Assembly: GCF_050624435.1 (NCBI RefSeq)
Contig: NW_027457697.1
Span: 58,132-122,131 of the forward strand
Source: Tenrec ecaudatus
Taxonomy: Eukaryota > Chordata > Mammalia > Afrosoricida > Tenrecidae
Reading direction: 5' to 3'
Length of the DNA: 64,000 nucleotides
A program made the position numbers and the translations under genes. The first letter of the stretch is position 1. The number at the start of each line of letters is the position of its first letter. The notes under the pieces are model-generated. The model did not search any database, was not told the origin of the DNA, and worked only from the letters and a program-made list of their open reading frames with translations. This document shows positions 44,894 to 55,012 of this stretch, piece by piece.

Positions 44894-47573
44894 GAAGCTT
44901 TTTGTCTTCGCAGCCCCACTCATCCCCAGGATAATCAGAAGGTCCAGACCCCAAAGACAGACCACAAGCTTCCTGGCTGCTTGAAGCAATCGGAGCTCCA
45001 CCGCCAAGAGAACTTCCCTCAATTGCAGGGGCCCCTTGGCAATGGGACTCTTGAGTCTATGACACTAAAGCAACCTCAGGAAAAATGGCCAGGGACTTGT
45101 CTGGATATTAAGCAGCCCGAATGTTCCTGCTACACACCTGGAGACAAGCAGGGGAAGAATGTAATGAAGACGGTGTCCCCAGGAAGATGCACACACCCTG
45201 GACCGTCGCTTGCGTGCTGCAGAGCCGGTGTCCAGCTGAGGAACAACTCGGTCAATGGACAAGGGAATTACTTGAGGAAAATATCCAAATGTAATCTATC
45301 TATCCGTGGATCAGGAAACTACTGCCCAAAAGGAACTCCGGGAGCCGACTCAAAGGAGTTAAGTGATTTGAGGATACACAAGGGGATTAGCACAGGAACT
45401 TACACCCTAAGGGGTCCAAACAAAATCCTACTGGAAAACACCCTGAATGTCCACATGTGCAGGAAGGTGGAGCAGATTAGAAAGGATCAGATCCCTGGCA
45501 TTGTTTGCCGTTCATGTCTTGCGACCACGCATGCTTTGTCTATTTCCCTGACCCATCCACGTGTTGTCAATGTGGCCTCCTGGGGAGAGCTGGGAGATCT
45601 CCTGAACACAACGCAGAGCCTTTCCTTTCTCAGCCCGGGCACTCAACAGGTACTGGACTCGCATATCGTAAGGCTCCAAATGAGGCAGAGGTGGTGCATG
45701 CCCCTCAAAGTCCTTGAGCCCACAAACCTCTGTAGGACAAGAAAAGACAACGCAATGTCCCTTCCACAGTCCACCTGCTTAGCCACCCCTAAGTCTTCAA
45801 CTAACCAAGTAACTGAGGCTGTCAAGTCCTGGGAGAACCCTGTCAGGCAGACTGGGGAGAGAGAGTGACCACAAAGAAATCAAGCCCTACCCTGGAGAGT
45901 CCTTTTGCTGATTGCTCCCCTACAGAGGAGCCTGTTCAGGGAACCCCAGCCTACCCCCCACTTGATAATGACAGTGGATGCTCATTGGCCCTCAGGCAGC
46001 CGTTTCCAGCCTTCATGCCCAGTATCCTTGGCAGAACCTTCCAGAATGAAAGTGTCCAGAGAGAGAGCCTAGAGCAAACCTCAAATCCAGTACTGACCAG
46101 CAAGGGGTCAAGGAAAGAGGGTGCTAGTTGTGCCCCAGGAGGCCCCAGATTGGAAGTGAACTCTGAATGCCCATCTTCAAGAGCCAAAGAGACAGGGTTG
46201 GTGGTGGTCAAGAAGTCTTCTTCAATAGAGCTAGACACTTTCAAAACCAGTGTGCTGGCAAAATCTCAAACCAATGATGTGGACCGGGGGTGCTTCGAGG
46301 CTCTAGGATGTAGTAAAAGTTTCCTGCTACCTGGAAAGTGTGCTCCAGTTCCTGAAAAGCCAAGCCTTACAGCACGAGTGTGCAGTGAGATTAAGCTCCA
46401 GGTGGACGTAGAGGCAGAGGGTGGTTCTCCATGCTGTCCTGTAGACGGGCCCCTTCAGGACTGTACCACTGATGTGCTCACTGCCACCAATGCTTTGCCT
46501 TCTCGGGTGGTCCATTGCCACCCCCAGCATTTGTTCACTGGGGATAAGCCAATATGTCAAGGGCCAAGTGGCTTCGTGGTGGCTAGAGCAAGTTACATGG
46601 GGCAGCAGAAGCTCAAAAGCCCCAACCTTCAGGACCCCTCGACAAGGAGAAGGAAGGATGCTGTTCCCACTGACAAGAGGGAGACCCATAAATGGCCTAA
46701 TCCAGAAGAGCATGGAAAAGGATTAGCAGGAAGAGGCATCTCCCAAGTCTGTGGGTTAAGCCAGCCTGTGCAAGACAAGGCATTGGCTGAGTGCCTTGAG
46801 ATCAAGTCCTCAAAGCTCCCACCAGAGAAGGGACAGCTTCCTGCTGAGGGCCACTGCAAAAAATGGAGGAAGCACTTTGTCCAGTGGATTTGCTCCAGCA
46901 AATAATCTACAGGACACGGTGATCCTTTGCAAAAAGGAAAGCCCGTATTACACTGTGGTCACAGCCTTAGGCCCCTTCAAAGACAACCAGTGTCTCCTAA
47001 CAAGGTCACGGAGGCTCAGGTGCTCACGACAGATGTTGGCCAAGTCCTAGAGGGGACACCAGGCTGTCAACAGGAGTATCTTGCGTCAATGTCAAGTTCA
47101 CGAAAAGAAGCGCAGGCCTCAGTTAATGGATGTTCCTCCACATGTGGGGCTCCTTTCTTTGTAGAACACAGGAGAGTGGCAAGTGTGAGACCCTGCCTTT
47201 GCCAGGCGATACCTGACTGCCAGAGCCTTCCCACCACGAGCACCTGTATCAGGGATATATTCACAAATTTCTGTCTGTTCAAGGGATTCAATGTCAGAAG
47301 CCACACTCAGGCATTGCCCCCCAGGGTGTTTGTGTGCCCAGTCAGCTTCCAGCAGCACAAGCGGAGGAGGTGGGCTTACTCCAGTTACCCTTACCACTGC
47401 CCACGTCACTGTCTTCGAGAATATGTCTTATCTGGCAAATTAGAAGACGCTTCTTCTGCTCTGATTAGTAGGAAAGTATCCATGCCAGCCACTTTAGCCT
47501 GTTCTGCACAGGCTAATGGCTTCTCTCAGCCATGATATTCATTGTTCCATAATAGAGATTTTCCCCCTCCTAC

Positions 47574-47579
47574 ATTAAA
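47574..47579 (+). terminator. Polyadenylation signal ATTAAA of the SPATA31-like gene
   Basis: The common variant signal ATTAAA lies 39 bases after the final in-frame stop (47533-47535). A family B repeat begins about 50 bp further on. Confidence 0.5.
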
Positions 47580-47627
47580 GTGTGACTTCTGTGCTGCATG
47601 GCGGGATCTAGAGGGGGTGTCATGTGT

Positions 47628-48095
47628 GTTAGTCTGTGTAGACTAGAGAAACAAAATTCATACACTCATATTTTATGAGTTTTATATAAAGGTTAAGTGA
47701 ACATTGAAAAGCATCCCAACCCAGTTCAATCTAAGACCACCAGTCCAATAGTATCCCATGTGTCTGACACCAATCTACAAAGTCCTCCTCACAATCCAAA
47801 AACACACGGGGAGACAATGACTGCAGGAGGAAATTGTAGTCCGTGCGCTGGCAGGTTCTCCATGAGGCTGCTGCAGAAACCAGGGCTGCAACAGGGTAGG
47901 TCCATGCGGCTTCTCCTCAGGGATCTCCCAGGAAATGAGTCTTTCCAGCTGCTTTAGGGACCTAACAAATGCATATCCACCCTGGTGGCACTATCAGAGA
48001 GCAAGAGACCAGAAAGTCTAGGCTCACAGAGCCATTGATCTCCCTGCCTTTCAATTAACCCCACATGAGTTCATTGACGAGGTTGGCATAATATA
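47628..48095 (+). repeat. Dispersed repeat 'family B', copy 2
   Basis: It starts TGTTAGTCTGTGTAGACTAG near 47628 and is collinear with 38381-38880. It lies just after the SPATA31-like polyadenylation signal. Confidence 0.65.
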
Positions 48096-48099
48096 CCTT

Positions 48100-49165
48100 T
48101 AACTATGTTAGATACTGCGTCTCCTTCTCTGAGTGCTAGCTCTGACTTCTCAAAGGGCAGGGCTCTGGAGGAGGTTTTCAGCAGTGTTTCCCACCCACTT
48201 CCATCCCAAGTTCTTCATTTTGCACCTCTTATGACTTATGGTAACACCCCTACTGTGAAAACCTCAGAAGGTCCCAAAACAGTGAAGAATGTTCCCTGGT
48301 GCCATTACTTTGTCTTCAACGTTATGTGGCTGCAGTTGATAGGTTTTGAGAGGCGCAATCCAGCCAAGAAATTCCATCGCAGGCTCCAGAAGAGGTTTAG
48401 ACCAAAGTAGCGTCTCATGGTACCAAGCAGGCATGAGACATGTGGCGGCCTGTCTAAGTCCCACATGTGCATTTGATGAAGGCTGCCAAGTTTGGCATGG
48501 AGGTTCCGCCTCAATACACCTGTCACAAAATGTGAAATGACATCTTTTGCTACCTTTGCCTCTCTCCCAGCCTAGGGTAGCCTCCAGGATGGAAGTCCCA
48601 GGTCTGACACATGTGGGTGGGAACTGCTAGGGAGGCTGCCAGCGGGGGACTATTCTCACCCACTGCACCAAGGGAAAATCTGGTTCACAGCTCACATGCC
48701 TTCCTCTGTATATAAACCCGGAGAAGGAGCAACATCTTAGGCTGAGTGGTACAGGATGAGTGTCTGTGTAATAACCACTAATGGTTAGGCACCATGGACA
48801 CAGGGTAGGGAAGGATACAGTGAAGAAGAATATAAAGTGTTGGAAGTAGCAAAGGCGGCCAAAGAGCATGAGGATCCCCAGAAATGATGCAAGACACAAG
48901 CAGAGCTAACACAGGCTTACAAAGGGGAATCGGCCAGGTGCTTCACCCCAGCTTTAGCTAGCTGCCCCCACAGCAGAACTTTATCTCCTACAGAGAGCAC
49001 TAGGTTGTATAGCAAAGGCACAGTTTTCAAGCAGGGAAGGTTATTTTCTCAATACTATCTTAGTGGGGCGACAAACTGTTATTTTACTTGATTTCCATCT
49101 CCTGTGTGGTGGAAGAATGAGTGTATAGCCAGGGTGGGGTAGAGTGGGGATGAGACAATAACAGG
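48100..49165. other. No recognisable feature
   Basis: The plus frame at 48105-48410 (101 codons) has no recognised family. No clear repeat found. Confidence 0.35.
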
Positions 49166-49170
49166 GATGC

Positions 49171-49363
49171 CAGGACTCAGGAAACATGACCCCAGGCTTT
49201 TGGGCTTCACACATGCACACACACACGTGTCCGCGCTCAAGGAATGTTCTCACGAAACAAGACCCAAGGCTGGTGGTCTTCACATGCACACATACGCGTG
49301 CGCACACACACACATACATGCTCTAGGAATGTTCTCAGCAAACATGACCCCAGGCTGGTGGTC

Positions 49364-49405
<42 letters not shown>

Positions 49406-49662
49406 CTAGGAATATTCTCAGGAAACATGATCCCAGGCTGGTGGTCTTCACACACACACACACACACACGCACGCACGCACGCATGCTCTAGGAATGTTC
49501 TCAAGAAACATGATCCCAGGCTGGTGGTTTTCACACACACACTCACACGCAAACTCTAGGAATGTTCTCAAGAGACATGACCCCAGGCTGGTGATCTTCA
49601 CACACACGGACGCACACACACACACACACACGTGCACGTGCTCTAGGAATGTTCTCCGGAGA
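49171..49662 (+). repeat. Composite minisatellite with embedded CA runs
   Basis: Six units of roughly 70-95 bp in tandem. Each has a near-constant part (CTCTAGGAATGTTCTCA, then ACATGACCCCAGGCTGG) followed by a CA-rich run of differing length and purity, including CACGCACG and GTGCACGTG variants. Open frames on both strands through this array are artefacts of repeat periodicity. Confidence 0.95.
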
Positions 49663-51405
49663 GAGTGGCTTCTAAGGACTGAGTGCTGCAAAGAAAGTCA
49701 CAACTGGGAGCAGCCTTCCCTTCCCCTAGAGACTCCTGGGAAATCAGGATGTGCACGGAGATTAGACATCACCTGTCTTGATAAGGGAAAACAGTTCAAT
49801 AGTGGTCAGTGTTTCCTCTGTGCTTCTAACACAGGGTTTTATTTCCTGGGCACCAGATTATAGAAGGAGGCGCAGGAGGGCCCCCCAAAATATGATTAGT
49901 TGATCCGCTAGAGTAAATTCTCATGTGCTTAAAAGAACACCCTGGTGGGCCAGGGTTTACTGTTTACTGAACTAAACAGTAAAGGATGGCGAGGAAGACA
50001 TCCACTGAGCCTTGACCTCCATGCCTCAGTCAGGACACCAAGTGTGTGTGTGTGGGATGGGGGGGGGACTGACACCCGTGGTGGAGGAGGGAATTGGACA
50101 TAGGCCCCAGAGACTGCTGGTACAGCAGCATGATGTTGTTTCTGGAGTCCTGATTGTGCCAAGGCAGCCTCTGGAGTGTCTGTGGCAGTAAAAAATCAGA
50201 TTCTGGATCTGCAGAGCCTGGATCTGGGGCCTCTTGGGTAGCAGGTAGCTTGGGTGTGTTCCTAGGGAGTGTGAAGAGCTGGACACCGGACTACCCGCTG
50301 CTGAACACTACCGTTCGTGCTAGGTAAGTGCACGGAGATGGAGAGAAGACCCTGAAAGAACAGCAAGGGGTGCATGAACCAAGCCCCTTCCCTTTCCCCT
50401 GCCACCAGGTCCTCTTATATGGTGCTGTGAGGTCAAACAAAGGGAAGCCCACTCAGACCTGCAGAGACCTCAGCGAAACACCTGCCCCCCAACCCCCACA
50501 ATTCAGCAGACATCTCACAAGGACACTCACACATACCCGAGAGAGAAACCTCACACACATACTTCCTTGGAGACTTCCAGAGAGACTCAGAGGCCTCGCA
50601 CAGAGACTTCATATGAAGTTCTCAGCATCCTTTATGGAGACTTCTCAGAGACCTCACAAGGACCTTACACAAAGCCCTCCCACATAGCTCACTGCCAGCA
50701 CGGGAGAATTAGCAGCCACTGTCCACCCCTGAGCTCCTGGAAACTTTCACACATTGTCTGCAGTGCCCCACATGCTTGTGCATCTTTGTCCTCATAGCCT
50801 TGCTTGGGAACAACAGAATCACAAACTGCACGTAGTTCTGTGCAAATTTCCCCCACTGAAACGTTTTCACTAGCCTAAACTCTGAAGTGTAGTTTACAAT
50901 TGAAATTCAAGTAAAACTGCCAACACCAAATTAGAGTGTGATTTTAGATGGTGTGCAGTCAAATGTCGTCCGCCACACTTTTACTTTTGCTTCGGACAAA
51001 TTCCTGAATTGGTGGGGAAGTGACTGACTACTTTGGAAGCAACAGAATAGTCCATCAAATGGGCTTCAGGACTCAAATAAATAAATATACATCTGATCTG
51101 AACTCAAACTCATTCCCCAAGGGGCTCATGAAACTAATTTTTTTGGAAGAGTGAAGGAACCCACATGAAAATAACAAAATTTACATCACATTGTGTCTGT
51201 CTGGCTCAATTTCTCAATGAAACAGCTGTCATATCTTAAGATATTCAGGGCAACATTCCTTTTATAGCTCTGTTGACATAATTAATATGATGTTTCCGTG
51301 AAATGTAATATTTCTAAGTTATGCAAAGTCCTAATGTTTATCTACCACAACAAACTGATAATATTTCGAAGGATGAAGAAATAGATCAAGAAATAATAAT
51401 TAATG
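49663..51405. other. No gene recognised
   Basis: The first part is CT/CA-rich with imperfect GAGACTTC-like repetition at about 50520-50680. The second part, from about 50815, is AT-rich and may be old L1 sequence, but is not recognisable enough to call. Confidence 0.35.
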
Positions 51406-51409
51406 AAAT

Positions 51410-51700
51410 ACACATTTTCAGGTAGTACCATTTACAATAGCCAAGTGTAAATGAAAATATCTATATCTATACTTGAATAAAAAACAACAGATTTATATGA
51501 GGAAAACTACAGAAATTACAAGAAATCAAGTGTGACCTCAGCAAATGGGATAATATCCCATGCTCCTTGACCAGACGACTCAATGTAGTACAGTTATCAG
51601 TTCTACTCAAGGCACTAGACAAGTTTAATTCACTCCTGACAAAATTACCCTCATCTTTCTTCAAAGAATTGCAAAAACACTGATTACTAACTTCATATGG
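51410..51700 (+). repeat. L1 ORF2 fragment
   Basis: ACCATTTACAATAGCCAAGT near 51428, GGAAAACTACAGAAATTACA near 51501 and ATATCCCATGCTCCTTGACC near 51552 follow the order of L1 ORF2. Confidence 0.75.
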
Positions 51701-51713
51701 TAAGGGCATAGGT

Positions 51714-51830
51714 CAGGGGTTGAACCTACAAACTTCTCCTTGGTAGAAAGATAAAACTGTTCTCATAAAAGACTTAAACCTACAGAAGCCCTTTGTAGGC
51801 TGGCTTTGAGTTGGAATTTTGGGGTCATTT
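51714..51830 (+). repeat. AfroSINE-type 3' part
   Basis: Body (CTTCTCCTTGGTAGAAAGAT) and tail (GCTTTGAGTTGGAATTTTGG near 51803), directly followed by the TTTTAGGG-rich element, as at 25258-25430. Confidence 0.7.
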
Positions 51831-52636
51831 AGGATTTTTTTGTGGCATGTGATTTTTAGGGCTTTAAGGTCATTTATTTTTTTTGCGCATTAGGGTAGTT
51901 TGGGCTTTAAGGGTGTTTTATAAGGTTTAAGGGAGTTTTCAAGGGATTTAGGGGTGATTTTTTGGTGTGTATAGGTATTTTTTAGCAGGTAGGGGTGTTT
52001 TTAGTGATCTTACAGGGTTTCTTAGAGATTTTAGGGTATTTTAAAATATTTTATGTGTTTTTCCCCAGCATTTTATGTTTTGTTGGGGCTTTCATGTTGT
52101 CTTCAGGGCATTTATGTGGTTTTGGAAGTTCATGGTTTGGGAATCTTCTAGGGATATGATTTGGAAGTTCCACATGTTTTGGGAGGCATTTAGTGTGTTA
52201 TTTGTGGCTTCAGAGTGTTATTTGAATTTTAGGGAATATTATGGCTTTTCAGACATTTTAAGGCTTTTAGGGTGATTTTAGTGTTTAAGGGTGTTTATTA
52301 GGCTTATATGTGTTTTTATGGCTTTTAGTGTTTTGTTAAAATTTTAGGGTGCTTCTTAAGGCATTAGAGTGTTTGGGGGGATTAGGTTTTGGTTTTCAGG
52401 GCTTTAGGGTTTTGTTGGATTATTTTTTGCTTTCATGGTGAATTCATGTCTATTAGGCTGTTGGACTTTTACAGGGTTTTATAGTGCTTCGGGTTGCTTT
52501 GTAGGGATGTTCTTGGGGTTTTAAAAGACTTTTAGCGTGTTTTTAGGGCTTCACGTGTTCTTTATTTTGCGTTTTAAGGCATTTGCATAATATTAGGGCA
52601 TTTATTATGTTTTCGGGACGTAAGGAGTTTTTTTTA
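51830..52636 (+). repeat. TTTTAGGG-rich dispersed element, copy 2, left part
   Basis: Collinear with 25430-25850 over its first 450 bp and then longer, so copy 1 is shorter at its right end. The element is interrupted at 52637 by the CCDC59 retrocopy and resumes at 54842-55010. Confidence 0.8.
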
Positions 52637-52649
52637 AGACTTATGGCGC
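52637..52649 (+). repeat. Left target-site duplication of the CCDC59 retrocopy
   Basis: AGACTTATGGCGC, identical to 54829-54841. The position just upstream is T-rich (TTTTTTTTTA), as L1 endonuclease sites are. Confidence 0.9.
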
Positions 52650-54826
52650 GAGGCCTCCGCCATGGCGCCGGTGAAGCTGCGCGCCGAGAGTCGGGGTTTG
52701 CGTGGCGAAGCGCTTTCTCCAGTGGAAGTCACGAAGAGGGACTTGAAACAGAGAAGGTGGCGATCGAATCATCCGAAGGCTTTTTCGGGGAGCGTCCGCG
52801 AGGGGCAAGGCTTTGCACTTCGAAGAAAGCTAAAGATTCAGCAGTTACAAGAAATTGCTTTGGAAGGAAAGAAAGTTTCAAACCTCACGGGAATCCCAGT
52901 TCACAGATCAATACCCAGACCACCTGAACCATCTCTATTTAGCTGAAGAAGAAAGGCTCAAGAAACAAATCAGAAAAGTTCGCCAGCCTTTGCCAGAAGG
53001 ACAAGTTGCACCACCTTTGCCAGAAGATCACGCCAGCCTTGACCAGGCTGTGTCTGAGGAACAGTGCAGTCTGGACCATCCTCTTCCAGAAGAACATTGT
53101 AGCACCGCAGTAAACTCCTTTGCTACCCTAAAGACAAAGAGGAAGAAAACATCCAATCAGAAAGCACAGGAAGAAAATTCACAGATCCAAGCCAAACGTG
53201 CTGCTAAGAAACAGGAATTTGAGCGGAGGAAACAGGAGCGAGAAGAAGCTCAAAGACTCTACAAAAAGAAGAAAATGGAAGTGTTCAAAATATTAAGCAA
53301 AAAGACTAAAAGGGGCCAACCAAATTTGAATTTACAAATGGAATATCTTCTTCAAAAAATACAAGCAGGAAATTAAATCAGATACATCCTTAATCAGTGG
53401 CTGAAGCATCTGCATATGTCGACTATTTCTGAATGGACAAGGGGACTTCAAATCTTCCAAGGGAAAGTTCCATTGTCTTTTCAGTACATCTTTCACAAAC
53501 TTTTTGAAACTTTCTTGTGCAATGTGCCTCTTAACAGCCAGCTAAATATATGAGCATAAACTGTATTGCTAAGTTACACTAAGTGTAAAATGTTGCAAAT
53601 GCTCTTTTTTTAAAGGACATTTTCTATACAGGTTGTACATTATAGGACTTGTTTTAATTTGTTTCTAAAGAAAAATAGATTGAAGAACCGAAAGCACCTT
53701 CTATTTGGGAGCAGACTCAAACATAAATACTTTTGTAATATGTAAAGTAAGTACAAAATGTTTTATAGGAACAGCTTTAATGCAGTGCTTCAATTTACAC
53801 AGTGTTCAGCAATTGCGATCTGCGATTCATTTCAACAATGGAGGCCAACAGTCCTGCTTTGCTTTTATTTTAAATTAAGTGCATTTTGCTGGGAGATGGA
53901 CTTTCTAGAAATATCAGGGCAGAAATTTTATTCAGGACAAGTAGTGCTGCAACTACCTTGTGGCCCACTATATAAGGATATGATCTCTAAGAGCAGATGT
54001 GGGCATAAGGACTCAGTCATTAGTTGTAAATATTTCCTGAAAGAAATGAAATACTTTCTTAATCTTTGGTCATTCCGATAGTCATGTAAACCAGTAGTGT
54101 TGCAACAAGAATTAAGCTTTCCAGATCTGTGCAACTGTATTGTAAGAACACTGTCACTGAAATGTGTCCCCTGTTGGTGCCCTTGGGAACTAAGGCAAGT
54201 ACTGGGATGTTTCTTCTGCTTATTTCTTGGCAATCATTGAAAAACATGTTGGCAACAATCATTGCAAGCAAAAGGTTTGTAATAACAGTCATTTAAAAAT
54301 TGTGATTGCGTAATGAAATGTTAAAAGTGGTAACGAATGTCGCCTGAAACTGCATTACAGCTGTAGTAGGACTTCCATGTACACTATCAATTGATTCTGC
54401 ATTCTAAAATGCAATGGGGAGAAAGACCTGCGATCTTTACTTTGGGAAAAGCAGCCACATAACTGAAGGGGAAGCCAGAGAGATTGCTTTGGCACGATCC
54501 CAGCTTATTGCATTGACAGACAGAATGCAGTAGGAGATGCTGAGTTTATTAAAGAAGGTTGCACAAGATAGGTTACCCTTTTACACTTCTCACACAAATT
54601 GTCCACTGACATTAGTTACACTGTGTCGACCTTCTTCCAGATTGCACCTCGTTTGTTCCCTTTGCAGTATGTTTCCCTTCCTCCTCCTCTTCATTTTTGC
54701 TTCTGAGAAATTGTTGACCTTTCGTTTTCAAATAGATTGGTTTTCAAACAAAGGTGCCACTCACATCATGGAGTAGCCTTTGTGTACTATTTCAATAAAG
54801 GGTGATTTCACAGGATAAAAAAAAAA
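52650..54826 (+). pseudogene. CCDC59: Processed (retroposed) copy of CCDC59
   Basis: CCDC59 (TAP26, BR22) is a nuclear protein that partners the transcription factor TTF-1. The retrocopy is intronless and covers 5' leader, coding region (ATG 52662 to stop 53374-53376), a 1.4-kb 3' UTR, AATAAA at 54794-54799 and an A tract near 54817-54826. The N-terminus (MAPVKL) and RSNHPKAFSGSVREGQGFAL match the family, as do [18 protein letters not shown] and [15 protein letters not shown] near the end. A loss of about two bases near 52845 breaks the frame after the LKIQQ segment. Downstream the correct frame is open to the normal stop. A perfect 13-bp duplication flanks the insert. Confidence 0.93.
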
Positions 54827-54828
54827 TT

Positions 54829-54841
54829 AGACTTATGGCGC
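54829..54841 (+). repeat. Right target-site duplication of the CCDC59 retrocopy
   Basis: AGACTTATGGCGC directly after the A tract, identical to 52637-52649. Confidence 0.9.
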
Positions 54842-55010
54842 ATTAGGGTGTTTTAGAAAGCCTTTTACCATGTATTTAATGGTCTTAAGATGTTTTAGAG
54901 AGTCTTTAGGGGTGGTCTTAGCATTTTAGAAATATTTTAGACGTTTTAGGGTTTTTAAGGCATTTATAGTGTTTTTAAGACTTTTAAGGTGTTTTTAGAA
55001 CACGGCTGAC
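54842..55010 (+). repeat. TTTTAGGG-rich dispersed element, copy 2, right part
   Basis: Continues the pattern (CATTAGGGTGTTTTAG and TTTAAGACTTTTAAGG) after the retrocopy, then gives way to family A. Confidence 0.75.
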
Positions 55011-55012
55011 AG

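Larger units (their letters stand above)
41379..47535 (+). pseudogene. SPATA31-like: SPATA31-family gene, four exons, disrupted last exon
   Basis: SPATA31 proteins are testis-expressed, with an N-terminal membrane segment and a long low-complexity body; they function in spermatogenesis. Exons are 41379-41555, 42677-42734, 43227-43290 and 43561-47535. All donors are GT and acceptors AG, and phases run 0, 1, 2 without conflict. Exon 4 carries family motifs such as WNIWEEK (44264-44284) and FFWGLPFLHSESL (about 44444-44482), and a C-terminal CPRHC near 47398-47412. The frame is broken by TAG at 44891-44893, a one-base shift between about 45815 and 45868, and TAA at 46903-46905. Homology resumes after each break. 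It is either a recent pseudogene or a gene now encoding only a shorter protein of roughly 540 residues. The family member cannot be named. Confidence 0.88.

Noticed and set aside
46796-47050. Extra small open frames inside the SPATA31-like exon
   Set aside because: They lie in other frames than the family-matching one and are shadows of it.
48105-48410. 101-codon frame after the SPATA31-like gene as a further exon
   Set aside because: It lies beyond a polyadenylation signal and a repeat insertion, has no acceptor that fits the phase and no match to the family C-terminus.
49167-49863. Histidine/threonine-rich and cysteine/valine-rich open frames through the CA array
   Set aside because: These result from CA and TG periodicity on the two strands, not from selection for protein.
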